DNA from: an uncultured Lewinella sp.
GTDB taxonomy: Bacteria > Bacteroidota > Bacteroidia > Chitinophagales > Saprospiraceae
DNA length: 33,223 nucleotides
Assembly: GCA_913057785.1 (NCBI GenBank)
Contig: CAJXPD010000102.1
Coordinates: 1-33,223, forward strand
Direction of reading: 5' to 3'
A program made the position numbers and the translations under genes. Numbering within the stretch: the first letter of the stretch is position 1; each line of letters starts with the position of its first letter. This document shows, in pieces, positions 15,662-23,399 of the stretch. The notes under the pieces were generated by a model, which did not search any database, had not been told where the DNA came from, and saw only the letters and a list, made by a program, of their open reading frames with translations.

Positions 15662-16363
15662 ATGAATATGGAAGAAAAAGAAAAGCCAAGGCTGGCCCGA
15701 TTAACGGCTATTATCACACAGCTACAGTCCAAACGACTGGTCACAGCCAAATACTTAGCAGAGAAGCACAAGGTAAGTGTCCGGACGATTTATCGAGATA
15801 TTCGTACACTCGAAAAATCAGGCATCCCCGTCATCACCGAAGAGGGCAAGGGCTTTTCCATCATGGAGGGGTATCACCTCCCTCCGGTGATTTTTACAGA
15901 AGACGAAGCGAATGCTTTGATTACAATGGAGCTGCTTGCTAGTAAAAACAAAGATCAATCCCTCACAGATAATGTCTCTAGCGCCATTGAAAAGATAAAG
16001 TCCATCTTAAGATATTCACAGAAGGGTAATGCGGACTTGCTGTCCGAACGCGTCTACTTTGGCGGTAACAATAAACTAGAGCGATCCAGTAGCAACTTAA
16101 TGCAGATTCAATCCGCCATTATCCACTTCAAGCTCTTGAAGATTGAATATTTGTCCACCGAACAAAAGCGGACCACCCGGACCATTGAACCCTTTGCGGT
16201 CTACAGCAACAAGGGAAATTTCCTACTCATCGCCTTTTGTAGATTGAGAGATGATTTCCGTGCTTTTAGAATAGATCTTATTGAGAAACTCAGCCTGCTG
16301 GAGGAGACTTTCACTGCCCATAATATGACGATTCAAGATTATTTTGAAGAATATGTGAAATAG
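15662..16363 (+). CDS. YafY-type HTH/WYL-domain transcriptional regulator
   Basis: A 233-residue regulator. Residues 8-65 form an HTH_11 winged helix ('RLVTAKYLAEKHKVSVRTIYRDIRTLEKSGIPV', then wing 'EEGKGFSIMEGYHLPPV'). Residues about 138-215 form a WYL-type ligand-binding domain: 'AIIHFKLLKIEYLS', 'TTRTIEPFAVYSNKGNFLLIAFCRLRDDFRAFRIDLI'. In this family the domain binds small effectors or nucleic acid. The gene for a DUF4345 membrane protein begins 85 bp downstream, with an operator-like dyad and a clear -7 box between, so this regulator probably controls that gene. A second in-frame ATG at 15668 is an equally possible start. Confidence 0.9.
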   Translation: MNMEEKEKPRLARLTAIITQLQSKRLVTAKYLAEKHKVSVRTIYRDIRTLEKSGIPVITEEGKGFSIMEGYHLPPVIFTEDEANALITMELLASKNKDQSLTDNVSSAIEKIKSILRYSQKGNADLLSERVYFGGNNKLERSSSNLMQIQSAIIHFKLLKIEYLSTEQKRTTRTIEPFAVYSNKGNFLLIAFCRLRDDFRAFRIDLIEKLSLLEETFTAHNMTIQDYFEEYVK

Positions 16364-16385
16364 GAGATACCTGCTAAACCACCCT

Positions 16386-16401
16386 TGACATACCTGTGTC
16401 A
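16386..16401. promoter_or_regulatory. Operator-like dyad TGACA-N6-TGTCA
   Basis: Inverted repeat TGACA (16386-16390) and TGTCA (16397-16401) separated by six bases, just upstream of the -7 element at 16413. The placement, between a WYL regulator gene and the DUF4345 gene and overlapping the expected -33 region, fits a repressor site for that regulator (inference). Confidence 0.45.
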
Positions 16402-16412
16402 CAACCCCATTT

Positions 16413-16420
16413 TAAGTTTG
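16413..16420 (+). promoter_or_regulatory. Candidate -7 promoter element (TAAGTTTG)
   Basis: Exact TAnnTTTG match 28 bases before the DUF4345 ATG. A TTG at 16385-16387 lies 25 bases upstream, slightly further than the usual 19-23 but present, and is embedded in the dyad described at 16386. Confidence 0.55.
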
Positions 16421-16448
16421 CTGCATAATCATAAAAACAGCAATAAAA

Positions 16449-16835
16449 ATGGAAATTTTAACAATCGTAACACTTGCTTTATCCGGACTACTTTTATCCT
16501 TTGTTGGCGTATCCAGGCTAAGTAATCCGATCAATGCCTACCTCAAGAATTCAGGCATTACACTCGCGAAAGAGGTTGATTTGTTGAATGAAATGAGAGG
16601 CGTGAGTGGGGTGATGCTCATGGGGGGAATACTCATATTGTTGGGCATCCTTTTACCTCAATTGACTTTTACTTCGCACGTTGTGGGTTCACTGCTTTTC
16701 CTTGGTTTTGCTATTGGTAGAATCCTAAGCATGCGTGTGGATGGCCAGCCTAACAAGCAAATCGTTCAGGGGTTGATATTTGAGCTGGTTTTCGGTGGGT
16801 TAAACGTAGTTTGTGTAATCCTCACCCAGTTTTGA
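16449..16835 (+). CDS. DUF4345 family membrane protein
   Basis: A 128-residue protein with four transmembrane helices (about 4-22, 52-70, 75-92, 105-126). The pattern 'NEMRGVSGVMLMGGILILLG', 'GFAIGRILSMRVDGQPN' and 'GLIFELVFGGLNVVCVIL' matches DUF4345, a family of small bacterial membrane proteins of unknown role. It is transcribed in the same direction as the WYL regulator 85 bp upstream but has its own candidate promoter and operator-like dyad, suggesting separately regulated expression. No catalytic residues are apparent. Confidence 0.82.
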   Translation: MEILTIVTLALSGLLLSFVGVSRLSNPINAYLKNSGITLAKEVDLLNEMRGVSGVMLMGGILILLGILLPQLTFTSHVVGSLLFLGFAIGRILSMRVDGQPNKQIVQGLIFELVFGGLNVVCVILTQF

Positions 16836-17002
16836 TCTTCGGCCAAGGCTACTCGATAGCAGACTACCTAAAGGACTTGGTGGCGCAAAGGGTATGGTGT
16901 TCATTGCCAGTGCGAACTGGTGGTGTCACGTACCCAGCCACTACTCAGTTGTTATAGGAAGCTTGCCCTGGGCCTACTGAATCCGCTCTGTATGCTAGGA
17001 TT

Positions 17003-17037
17003 GTTGTTAATGAATTCCCAAATAGTTGTTAATGAAT
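17003..17037 (+). repeat. 13-bp direct repeat with 22-bp period
   Basis: GTTGTTAATGAAT occurs perfectly at 17003-17015 and 17025-17037. The 22-bp start-to-start distance places both copies on the same face of the helix. This geometry resembles binding sites of LytTR regulators. It lies 83 bp upstream of the start at 17120, in a gap (16836-17119) without a supportable ORF. Confidence 0.5.
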
Positions 17038-17076
17038 GTAAACGATAATACTTCCCAAGGTTTTGGCTGGTACTTT

Positions 17077-17106
17077 AATTGGAGAAAACAACTCCATTCT
17101 CCAATT
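17077..17106 (+). promoter_or_regulatory. 10-bp-stem hairpin just before the 17120 start
   Basis: Perfect inverted repeat AATTGGAGAA (17077-17086) / TTCTCCAATT (17097-17106) with a 10-base loop, ending 13 bases before the ATG. As RNA it would sit beside the ribosome entry site; as DNA it could be an operator. No T-run follows, so it is not a standard terminator. Confidence 0.45.
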
Positions 17107-17119
17107 CAAAGCTAAGACG

Positions 17120-18256
17120 ATGAAATACAGTATCCTCTTTTTGATCAGCTTCTTATTAGGCCACGCTGCATTCAGTCAGCTATCCATTAACCGAAACTTA
17201 AACCTTGAATTGGCGGACAGAGATAGTATAAAGTCAGCCCTGCTAGAGGAGTCGTTGAGTGCTTTCTTAACGGAGGCCCAAAATGGGGACTACTCTCATG
17301 AATACGTAGATTCACTTCACCTGCAAGAGTATGAGTTCTTCTTTAGCAAGTTGGCTGGTATCGGTAAAACCAATAAGTCCCTATTCAATGACCCGATTAT
17401 TCTAAAATCCTATACGCCAGACGGGCACTCCTATTATATTACAGTAGCCTTTAGTGGGGTTAAGGATGATCGTCCCTTCATTTATCAGATTACAGAATTC
17501 AAAACGGTACCATATCGGGATCACTACCGCTTCTATTGTCCCTTCCAGGAACGAACCGCCAATTTTAAGCGTAAGAAAATTAAGAATGTTACTTACCACT
17601 ACAGCGGAACAATCGATGAGCAGAAAGCGAATCAGTTTGCGCGCTTCAAAGATGAGCTTTCTGACCTTACCGAAACGCCAAAATTGCCCTTGGACTACTA
17701 TTGTTTTGAAAGCTTAGATGAATTGCTAAAATCCTATGGATTTCTGTACAGCGCTCGTCAATGTAATTTCTTATGCTATGACCTCGGTTTTACGGATAAT
17801 GGCGGGAAAATCTACCTGACCGGTACGAATAACGAAAACTACAGATTTGGATATATAGGAGATTACCTATACGAGAACTTGGCCGATCCCGAAAATATAT
17901 ATTGGCCTTTTGTACAGGGTGTTTCCACTTATTATGGCGGTTATGGCTTAAGCTATGATAGCATGGAGGAACTGAAGCAGCAATTTAGAGCGGAACTGAA
18001 AAAGAATCCTACCATTGATTTTTTGGAGGAGTTCCAGAAAGGAAGGAAATCTTCCATTAATCGGCATTTTTCCTATTATGTGATGAGCGCTTTTTTATGT
18101 GAAGAAACTTTAAAAAGCAAAAGCTTCGACGAGGTACTAAAACTGATTTATTCTGGCCAAAATGGAGAACAGTTTTTTGAAAACCTTGAACAGGTTTTAC
18201 ATATCAACGAAAGCAACTTTCACGAGACTATAGAAAGATTGATTAGGGAAGGATGA
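17120..18256 (+). CDS. Exported protein resembling a catalytically inactive gluzincin (MA-clan) peptidase
   Basis: A 378-residue protein with a signal peptide (1-19, ending 'AAFSQ'). The C-terminal half has the layout of secreted Bacteroidota peptidase-MA-like proteins: a strand 'GGKIYLTGTNNENY', the helix that normally carries HExxH, the segment normally reading '(N)EGIATYxGG', and a helical tail with 'FSYYVMSAFLCEETLKSKSFDEVLKLIYSG'. Here the HExxH positions read Phe243-Gly-Tyr-Ile-Gly247 and the downstream ligand Glu is Gln266 ('PFVQGVSTYYGG'). All zinc and catalytic residues are therefore absent. I infer a pseudo-peptidase used for binding or regulation. The family link comes from my own pattern comparison and needs a profile search. 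ATG 17120 is preferred because it begins the signal peptide; the upstream in-frame start at 17063 would translate through the hairpin. Confidence 0.6.
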   Translation: MKYSILFLISFLLGHAAFSQLSINRNLNLELADRDSIKSALLEESLSAFLTEAQNGDYSHEYVDSLHLQEYEFFFSKLAGIGKTNKSLFNDPIILKSYTPDGHSYYITVAFSGVKDDRPFIYQITEFKTVPYRDHYRFYCPFQERTANFKRKKIKNVTYHYSGTIDEQKANQFARFKDELSDLTETPKLPLDYYCFESLDELLKSYGFLYSARQCNFLCYDLGFTDNGGKIYLTGTNNENYRFGYIGDYLYENLADPENIYWPFVQGVSTYYGGYGLSYDSMEELKQQFRAELKKNPTIDFLEEFQKGRKSSINRHFSYYVMSAFLCEETLKSKSFDEVLKLIYSGQNGEQFFENLEQVLHINESNFHETIERLIREG

Positions 18257-18324
18257 CGACCTGCGTAGGGAAGAAACCTCATTCATCATAGCTTTAGGGG
18301 ACCCAAAGTGTGAGCTTGATACAC

Positions 18325-18671
18325 TTAATTTCCTGACTTTTTTCCCTTCCAAAACACAGTGATACCTTTAGGTTTTTTCACTTGGGGTGGGGAGTATTTG
18401 CTAGTTGATTTGATTCCAATGTCACGGGTATCATTGATTTTGAGCAGGTAAAGACCATCGATGCTCACTGGATTCAACTCTTAGCCCCTAGCAGTAGAGT
18501 ACCATCAAAATAATAGGTCACTTCATCATCAAAAAATAAAATATGTTTGAAATAGGTAACCTTCGATAACTGATTTTTCAATAGCCTCTGCATGACAATT
18601 AGAATAGCTAAGTACCACAGATGATTTCTACAAATTATCCTTACATTTGGCGTACCGCTACCGTATGCCAT
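18325..18671 (-). pseudogene. Frameshifted, 5'-truncated gene remnant of unknown family
   Basis: On the - strand, residues encoded from 18671 down to about 18480 read '...YFKHILFFDDEVTYYFDGTLLLGAK' and then stop at 18474-18476. A one-base frame change at about 18480 continues as 'ELNPVSIDGLYLLKINDTR', followed by a basic tail ending in 'TVFWKGKKSGN' and TAA at 18325-18327. Both pieces have ordinary protein composition and join smoothly, so I read this as the C-terminal part of a decayed gene. There is no upstream extension: a TGA directly precedes the ATG at 18671. It occupies most of the 497-bp gap 18257-18753, in which I see nothing else. Family not recognised. Confidence 0.4.
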
Positions 18672-18753
18672 TCACAACGATGACCTAGCCTTAAATTTAA
18701 GCAAATTCGGGCCCGCTAGATAGAATCTAGTATTTCACTAAAAACCCACAATA

Positions 18754-19890
18754 TTGTCATTACTATTAGCCCTTTTCAGCATTGGCATTTTCCAGGGAAT
18801 CATGTTGGGAGTGATTATTTTTAGGTCACCTATTTTCAAAAGTGATGCCAATAAATACTTGGCCTACGCCGTGATCGGGCTTTCATTTTCTATGCTGAGC
18901 CTGGCTTCAGCGCTCACAGAAGCCTCCGAAACAAGCCTAGCAGTCCGTATTATCGACGCTTTCTGCTCAGGGGCATTGTTTCCGGTACTGATACTGCTAT
19001 TCATCGTCAATCAGGTAGACCATCCGTTTAAGCATTCCACCAAAAGATGGTGGTTATTTGTTCCCCATTTGATTTCGGTTGGCCTTAGTTTGCTGAATAT
19101 AGTCGTCGATTTCAACAGCGCATTTTTCTTGTTTGAAGTTCTTGTCGAGGTGATCGACCTCTTTCTGTTCCTGCTGATCTTGTTCTTTATTCCTAGTGTT
19201 TTGCTATACGCCTACACCTTCATTAAGTACGCCAGGATACAAGAAAAAAAGTGGCTGACCCAACTCTGGTTTTGGTTCTTTATCATTATGACTTCGTGGG
19301 TTTCGTCCATATTTTTTGCCATGTTTTCCTTAATTGACATGGCCTCAGTAATGAGAACGATCGCTTTGGGTGCTGCCTTTCTTATTCACTGGATCACCTA
19401 CGTAGGCATATTTAAATTCAAACTTTCCCGAGACCAGGAAGAGATCAAGGCTTTGATTAGGAAATGGAAGTCAGGTCCCAGCATGCCAGCCATCTCACCA
19501 ACTGCAGAGCTTTCGGTTAGCAGTGAAAAGCGAACAGCCTCCTTAACCGCAGAAAATTCATACTTCAAAAAATTGGAATCGCTTTGTGTCAACGAACGAA
19601 TATATCTTAACCATACGTTGGACAGAGCCCAAGTAGCTGAGTTGTTGGGGATCAGCCCGAGCTATATTTCCCAAATTGTCAACACCATTACGGGCGACAA
19701 TTTCTCAACTTACATCAATCGCTACCGGGTTGAAGCCGTCAAGGCAATGATCACTGATGCAGAATTTGATAATTATAGTCTATTGGCGATTGGGCTGGAA
19801 GCCGGATTCTCTTCAAAAACTACTTTTTATACGGCTTTTAAAAAAATGACAGGAATGACCCCAAACATGTACCGAAAAACACATAAATAG
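18754..19890 (+). CDS. Membrane-anchored AraC-family regulator
   Basis: A 378-residue protein with about seven transmembrane helices in residues 1-225, followed by an AraC-type DNA-binding domain (about 275-378): 'LDRAQVAELLGISPSYISQIVNTITGDNFSTYINRYRVE' and 'YSLLAIGLEAGFSSKTTFYTAFKKMTGMTPNMYRK'. This 7TM-AraC architecture is characteristic of Bacteroidota and suggests direct coupling of a membrane signal to transcription. The start appears to be TTG at 18754 ('SLLLALFSIGIFQGIMLG' is the family's usual first helix); the next ATG would remove most of that helix, and an in-frame stop lies at 18739. The downstream genes, an outer-membrane-type protein and a hydrolase, follow in the same direction and are likely targets. 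Confidence 0.9.
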   Translation: MSLLLALFSIGIFQGIMLGVIIFRSPIFKSDANKYLAYAVIGLSFSMLSLASALTEASETSLAVRIIDAFCSGALFPVLILLFIVNQVDHPFKHSTKRWWLFVPHLISVGLSLLNIVVDFNSAFFLFEVLVEVIDLFLFLLILFFIPSVLLYAYTFIKYARIQEKKWLTQLWFWFFIIMTSWVSSIFFAMFSLIDMASVMRTIALGAAFLIHWITYVGIFKFKLSRDQEEIKALIRKWKSGPSMPAISPTAELSVSSEKRTASLTAENSYFKKLESLCVNERIYLNHTLDRAQVAELLGISPSYISQIVNTITGDNFSTYINRYRVEAVKAMITDAEFDNYSLLAIGLEAGFSSKTTFYTAFKKMTGMTPNMYRKTHK

Positions 19891-19976
19891 GTTCGGATTC
19901 GTAGAAATTCAAGGTTTCGGAACTGCTGGCAGTGGTATTTGGCCGACTCTTGCCTTCGAAACAATCTATTGAAATT

Positions 19977-20699
19977 ATGAATCTGACAAAATGCCTTTTA
20001 AGGTTTTTCAAGCATTATGCTACTCCTGGTAGTGAACCAGATGTAAAAGGAGCCCTAGGAAAACTAAACGTAAATATTTCCTGCCTTCCCCTACTCAAAT
20101 CCTTCCTTGCTGTTTTATTACTGTTATTTACAGGGAAACTGACCGCCCAAGATGCAGCTGAGCCACCCTCTTTTCGCGGGCAAGTCGATTTCAAGATCGG
20201 ATATTTTGGCAACCTACGTTCAAACCAAGGCCTTAGCTTAGGTACCGAATATGTATGGTTGGAAAAAGTGAAGGTCAGAGATGGTAGGAAGGGGCAAAAA
20301 ACGATTAGGCGTCAACTTCTGCTGAATGGAAGCTTAGGCTATTCCACAAACTTCGCCACTCAAACTCAGAACGGCGTGTTTGCCTACTCCGGCCTCACCT
20401 TACGCAGGGTTAATACTAAAGGTGGGGAGCTTTTCGTGGAACTAAATCCACTAGGGCTGTACCGCTCTGTACTCCCCGATACCTACGAAGTAGTTGATGA
20501 GGATGTCTCTAGTGTTTCGTTTCCGGGTAGAAGCTACTATGCCCCATCGGTAGCCATGGGCATAGGAGGATCCTGGAAAGGGGTAAAAAGATCCGGTTGG
20601 TACTTAAACCTTCAGTACACTCTTCTTACCAACTACAACTCGGGCATATTGCCGATCTTCTCCTTGAACTTTGGTTACAAATTCAGTTTCAACAAATAA
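19977..20699 (+). CDS. Exported beta-barrel-like protein of unknown function
   Basis: A 240-residue protein. A hydrophobic export signal lies unusually far in, about residues 34-57 ('LLKSFLAVLLLLFTGKLTAQ'), after a basic leader. The mature part alternates hydrophobic and polar residues with many aromatics and ends '...LNFGYKFSFNK', with Phe near the C-terminus, as in small outer-membrane beta-barrels. I recognise no named family. It lies 86 bp after the 7TM-AraC regulator and 21 bp before an exported alpha/beta hydrolase, so the last two are probably co-transcribed. ATG 19977 is chosen over a GTG at 19932; a still shorter start is possible but I see no ATG nearer to the signal. Confidence 0.65.
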   Translation: MNLTKCLLRFFKHYATPGSEPDVKGALGKLNVNISCLPLLKSFLAVLLLLFTGKLTAQDAAEPPSFRGQVDFKIGYFGNLRSNQGLSLGTEYVWLEKVKVRDGRKGQKTIRRQLLLNGSLGYSTNFATQTQNGVFAYSGLTLRRVNTKGGELFVELNPLGLYRSVLPDTYEVVDEDVSSVSFPGRSYYAPSVAMGIGGSWKGVKRSGWYLNLQYTLLTNYNSGILPIFSLNFGYKFSFNK

Positions 20700-20720
20700 G
20701 CCCGATAAAAATCATAAGCT

Positions 20721-21755
20721 ATGAATTTCAACATGTATAAAACAGCAGTTACTCTGCTCGTACTACTAAATATTTTCTCTTGCAAGAAAGAAGAGGTAGA
20801 CCTTAGTGACCTACATGAAACCATCTACTTAAGGCACAAACAGGCTGACATGCCTGCCTATGTCCATGGCAATGCTTCCGAAAAAGTATTTCTAATTTAT
20901 CTGCACGGTGGTCCCAGTGGAGCGGGATTGGAGGCTCGGATAAATTCTATGATTACTGAAGTTGAAAAGAATAATGCTGTGGTGTATTTCGATCAACGAG
21001 GATCAGGGAATGCGCAGGGAAAGTATGCGGAAGAAGACGTGAGCATTGATGAAATGGCAGAGGATGTATTGGCCCTAGTGAAAGTCTTGCGAGCCAGATA
21101 CGGTGACGACGCCAAATTTTTCTTAATGGGTGCGAGCTGGGGAGGTACCCTGGGACCTGCCACCTTGCTAAAAGAACAGGACGCTTTCTATGGGTGGATT
21201 GACGTGGCCGGAGCACATAGTCCTAAAGACTTGTACGAGGAGTATCCAATTGTCTTTTCGGAAACGGCAAATGCGCAAATTGCGTTGGGGAATAGTGCCC
21301 AGCACTGGGAAGATGTCCTTCAACTCATCCAGGAAGTAGGTTCTAGCTACAGCGCTGAAGATTTCTCCAGATTGAATAGCAAAGCGCACGAATCAGAAGT
21401 GATACTTGCTCAAGACATGGTTATCAATGAACCGCAATTTCTTGATGAAGATGGAGACGAGCTTCGCTTCGCTGCAAGGAACAACCTACAGACATTGATT
21501 ATTTTAACCGAAAATGGGCTTTGGCGGGATGTGTCATTTACAGACCGCCTACCTGAAATTACCATACCTTCATTGGTTCTTTGGGGGAAATATGACCTTG
21601 TGGTTCCTGCAAAGTTTGCTCAAGAAGCCTATGATCAGCTCGGCTCTACACACAAAGAACTTTTTATTTTTGAACGTACAGGGCATAGCCCGCTGGAATC
21701 TCAGCCCGATCTTTTTGCTGAAAAGGTCATTGAGTTTATTAATGAGTTTCGGTAA
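20721..21755 (+). CDS. Alpha/beta hydrolase lipoprotein, S33 (prolyl aminopeptidase-like) type
   Basis: A 344-residue lipoprotein with lipobox Ile-Phe-Ser-Cys21. The alpha/beta hydrolase core is complete: oxyanion region 'YLHGGPSGAG' (60-69), 'YFDQRGSGNA' (89-98), nucleophile Ser139 in 'GASWGG', acid Asp292 in 'LVLWGKYDLVVP', and His322 in 'RTGHSPLE'. The 'HGGPG...DQRGxG...G.SWGG' combination is that of S33 peptidases such as proline iminopeptidase, so an exopeptidase or esterase acting outside the cytoplasm is likely; the substrate is not determined. It is 21 bp downstream of the beta-barrel-like gene, in the same direction as the upstream 7TM-AraC regulator. Confidence 0.9.
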   Translation: MNFNMYKTAVTLLVLLNIFSCKKEEVDLSDLHETIYLRHKQADMPAYVHGNASEKVFLIYLHGGPSGAGLEARINSMITEVEKNNAVVYFDQRGSGNAQGKYAEEDVSIDEMAEDVLALVKVLRARYGDDAKFFLMGASWGGTLGPATLLKEQDAFYGWIDVAGAHSPKDLYEEYPIVFSETANAQIALGNSAQHWEDVLQLIQEVGSSYSAEDFSRLNSKAHESEVILAQDMVINEPQFLDEDGDELRFAARNNLQTLIILTENGLWRDVSFTDRLPEITIPSLVLWGKYDLVVPAKFAQEAYDQLGSTHKELFIFERTGHSPLESQPDLFAEKVIEFINEFR

Positions 21756-21917
21756 GGTAACTATTCTAGAATCTAAGAGATGAAGTTTGGGACTATCGGA
21801 ATTCTATCAATTAGCTGTAAATCTCTTTAGATCGTTGAATCCAATTGGGTAGGTCTGGAAACAATCGCAGCAATCTGATGCTTAATTACGGTAGTATCCA
21901 TAAAATTTGTAAAGGTC

Positions 21918-21957
21918 AATAATTGGAGTTTGGGGCTAGCCTAAAACTCCAATTATT
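21918..21957. terminator. 14-bp perfect inverted repeat, possible bidirectional terminator
   Basis: Arms AATAATTGGAGTTT (21918-21931) and AAACTCCAATTATT (21944-21957) are perfectly complementary with a 12-base loop that itself contains GGC-TA-GCC and can extend the stem. This is the strongest hairpin seen in the window. It is 162 bp after the hydrolase stop and lacks a long T-run on either strand, so termination is only the most likely role. In the 410-bp gap 21756-22165 I see no ORF, only this hairpin and the palindromes at 21967 and 21990. Confidence 0.5.
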
Positions 21958-21966
21958 ATTTAAGTA

Positions 21967-22001
21967 AATTGATCAATTCTTCAAAGAACTTTTTTAAAAA
22001 A
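21967..22001. promoter_or_regulatory. Two 12-bp palindromes upstream of an AraC regulator
   Basis: AATTGATCAATT (21967-21978) and TTTTTTAAAAAA (21990-22001) are perfect 12-bp palindromes, 23 bp apart from start to start. They lie 165-200 bp before the ATG at 22166. They could be regulator sites or a bent, AT-rich promoter-upstream element. Confidence 0.3.
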
Positions 22002-22165
22002 TATGATCGAACCCCACAGAGAATCCTGTCCATTATCGGCGCAAAACTCTCTGCAAAACTATTGGGGATGTACTTAGTAAGGTGCTTTTGACCTTTATCT
22101 AAAAATGCAACCTCAATTGATTTTCTGCGTCTTTAGGCAGCTAGACAGAACATCAATTTCTCTTC

Positions 22166-23266
22166 ATGGGGCACTTAATAAGCATTGTTTTCAGCGTGGG
22201 TTTTGCCTTATGCGCATTTATAGTTTTAGGACTTTTTAAAAAAATAAAATCTGGACTTCCTCAGCGGCTTTTGATTGTTTTTTGGGTATTCCTGCTCTTT
22301 ATAATCCTTACTTACTACGCAGATTTACATCAAATAATTTGGCTGTATATTATCAGCTTCCCTTTTCTGAATCTGGCACAGGTTTTCCTCCCGGTGCTGA
22401 TATTCCTCTACTTGAAGTCTATATTTTTTAAGCAGGATCGATTCTTCCAGATGAATGTGATTCATCTAGCCCCCAGCATGCTTTATGCTTTGACCTATAC
22501 CCTCCCGATACATGTAAATTATGTGTCAGATTCGATCGTATTCTCCTATGTAGAGGAAATTGATACAGTCCAGATGACCTTATATAAAGACATTTACGGC
22601 GTTCTTTATTTTGTTTTCTCAATCAGGTTATTGCGCCAAGTAGAAGGGAAGTTAGTGCATGTTTTCTCCGAAATATCAGAAGTGCAGTTTAGGTGGCTTT
22701 TCAAGTTTGTGTATACCTTTTTCGGGGTGATCACCTTAGACTTTCTATTTTCATTTGCTGAATTTGTGGGGAACTATAATGTTCAATGGGATGGCTATAT
22801 CGTCGTGTTGGTGCTCATTATATCTATGTTTTATTTGGCTTATTACGGTGTCCAGCAAGTGAGCCATTTTATTCCAGCCTTTCTATTTGAGTCGCCGCAG
22901 AAAAGAAAAATAGCATCTCAAGATTTCACAGCACTCGCCATCCAGTTAAGGCAACTGATGGAAGAAGAGAAACCTTACCTAACTCCGAATCTCTCTCTTA
23001 GGGAACTGGCAGAAAAGATGGGGACTTCAGACAAATCCTTATCCATGATGATTAATAATCACCTGAAGGTCAGTTTTTATGATCTGGTAAATGCCTACCG
23101 GATAGAGGAAGCCAAAGCAAGGTTAATATCCGATGATCTTGAAAAATATACGGTTACTGGAATTGGGGAAATGTGTGGATTTAGTTCAAAGAGTAGTTTT
23201 TATCGCGTCTTTAAAAACGCAACAGGGATCACTCCACTCAACTACATAAAAAAGGAAAGAACATAG
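22166..23266 (+). CDS. Membrane-anchored AraC-family regulator (second copy)
   Basis: A 366-residue protein with the same architecture as the gene at 18754: about seven hydrophobic helices over residues 1-235, then an AraC DNA-binding domain (about 265-366) with 'LSLRELAEKMGTSDKSLSMMINNHLKVSFYDLVNAYRIEEAKARL' and 'VTGIGEMCGFSSKSSFYRVFKNATGITPLNYIKK'. Overall sequence differs clearly from the first copy, so this is an old paralog rather than a recent duplication. It precedes an exported class-C beta-lactamase-like hydrolase by 133 bp and probably senses a membrane or periplasmic cue to regulate it (inference). Confidence 0.9.
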   Translation: MGHLISIVFSVGFALCAFIVLGLFKKIKSGLPQRLLIVFWVFLLFIILTYYADLHQIIWLYIISFPFLNLAQVFLPVLIFLYLKSIFFKQDRFFQMNVIHLAPSMLYALTYTLPIHVNYVSDSIVFSYVEEIDTVQMTLYKDIYGVLYFVFSIRLLRQVEGKLVHVFSEISEVQFRWLFKFVYTFFGVITLDFLFSFAEFVGNYNVQWDGYIVVLVLIISMFYLAYYGVQQVSHFIPAFLFESPQKRKIASQDFTALAIQLRQLMEEEKPYLTPNLSLRELAEKMGTSDKSLSMMINNHLKVSFYDLVNAYRIEEAKARLISDDLEKYTVTGIGEMCGFSSKSSFYRVFKNATGITPLNYIKKERT

Positions 23267-23399
23267 TCCCATCGGATGCATTGGGACAAATGGGATCGAT
23301 ATTTTATTTTTTCCTAGCCTTCCACTCACCAAATTGAGCGCGATAGAATTGAAGGTGTTTAAAAACACAAGAATTGTCAGAGAACTAAACTCATACAGT

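Noticed and set aside
15610..15942. 110-residue + strand ORF overlapping the WYL regulator
   Set aside because: It is in another frame of a well-supported regulator and its composition (many Arg/His/Ser) is that of an out-of-frame shadow.
16836..17062. Possible short coding frames in the gap after the DUF4345 gene
   Set aside because: Frames are short, lack starts and give no consistent protein pattern on either strand.
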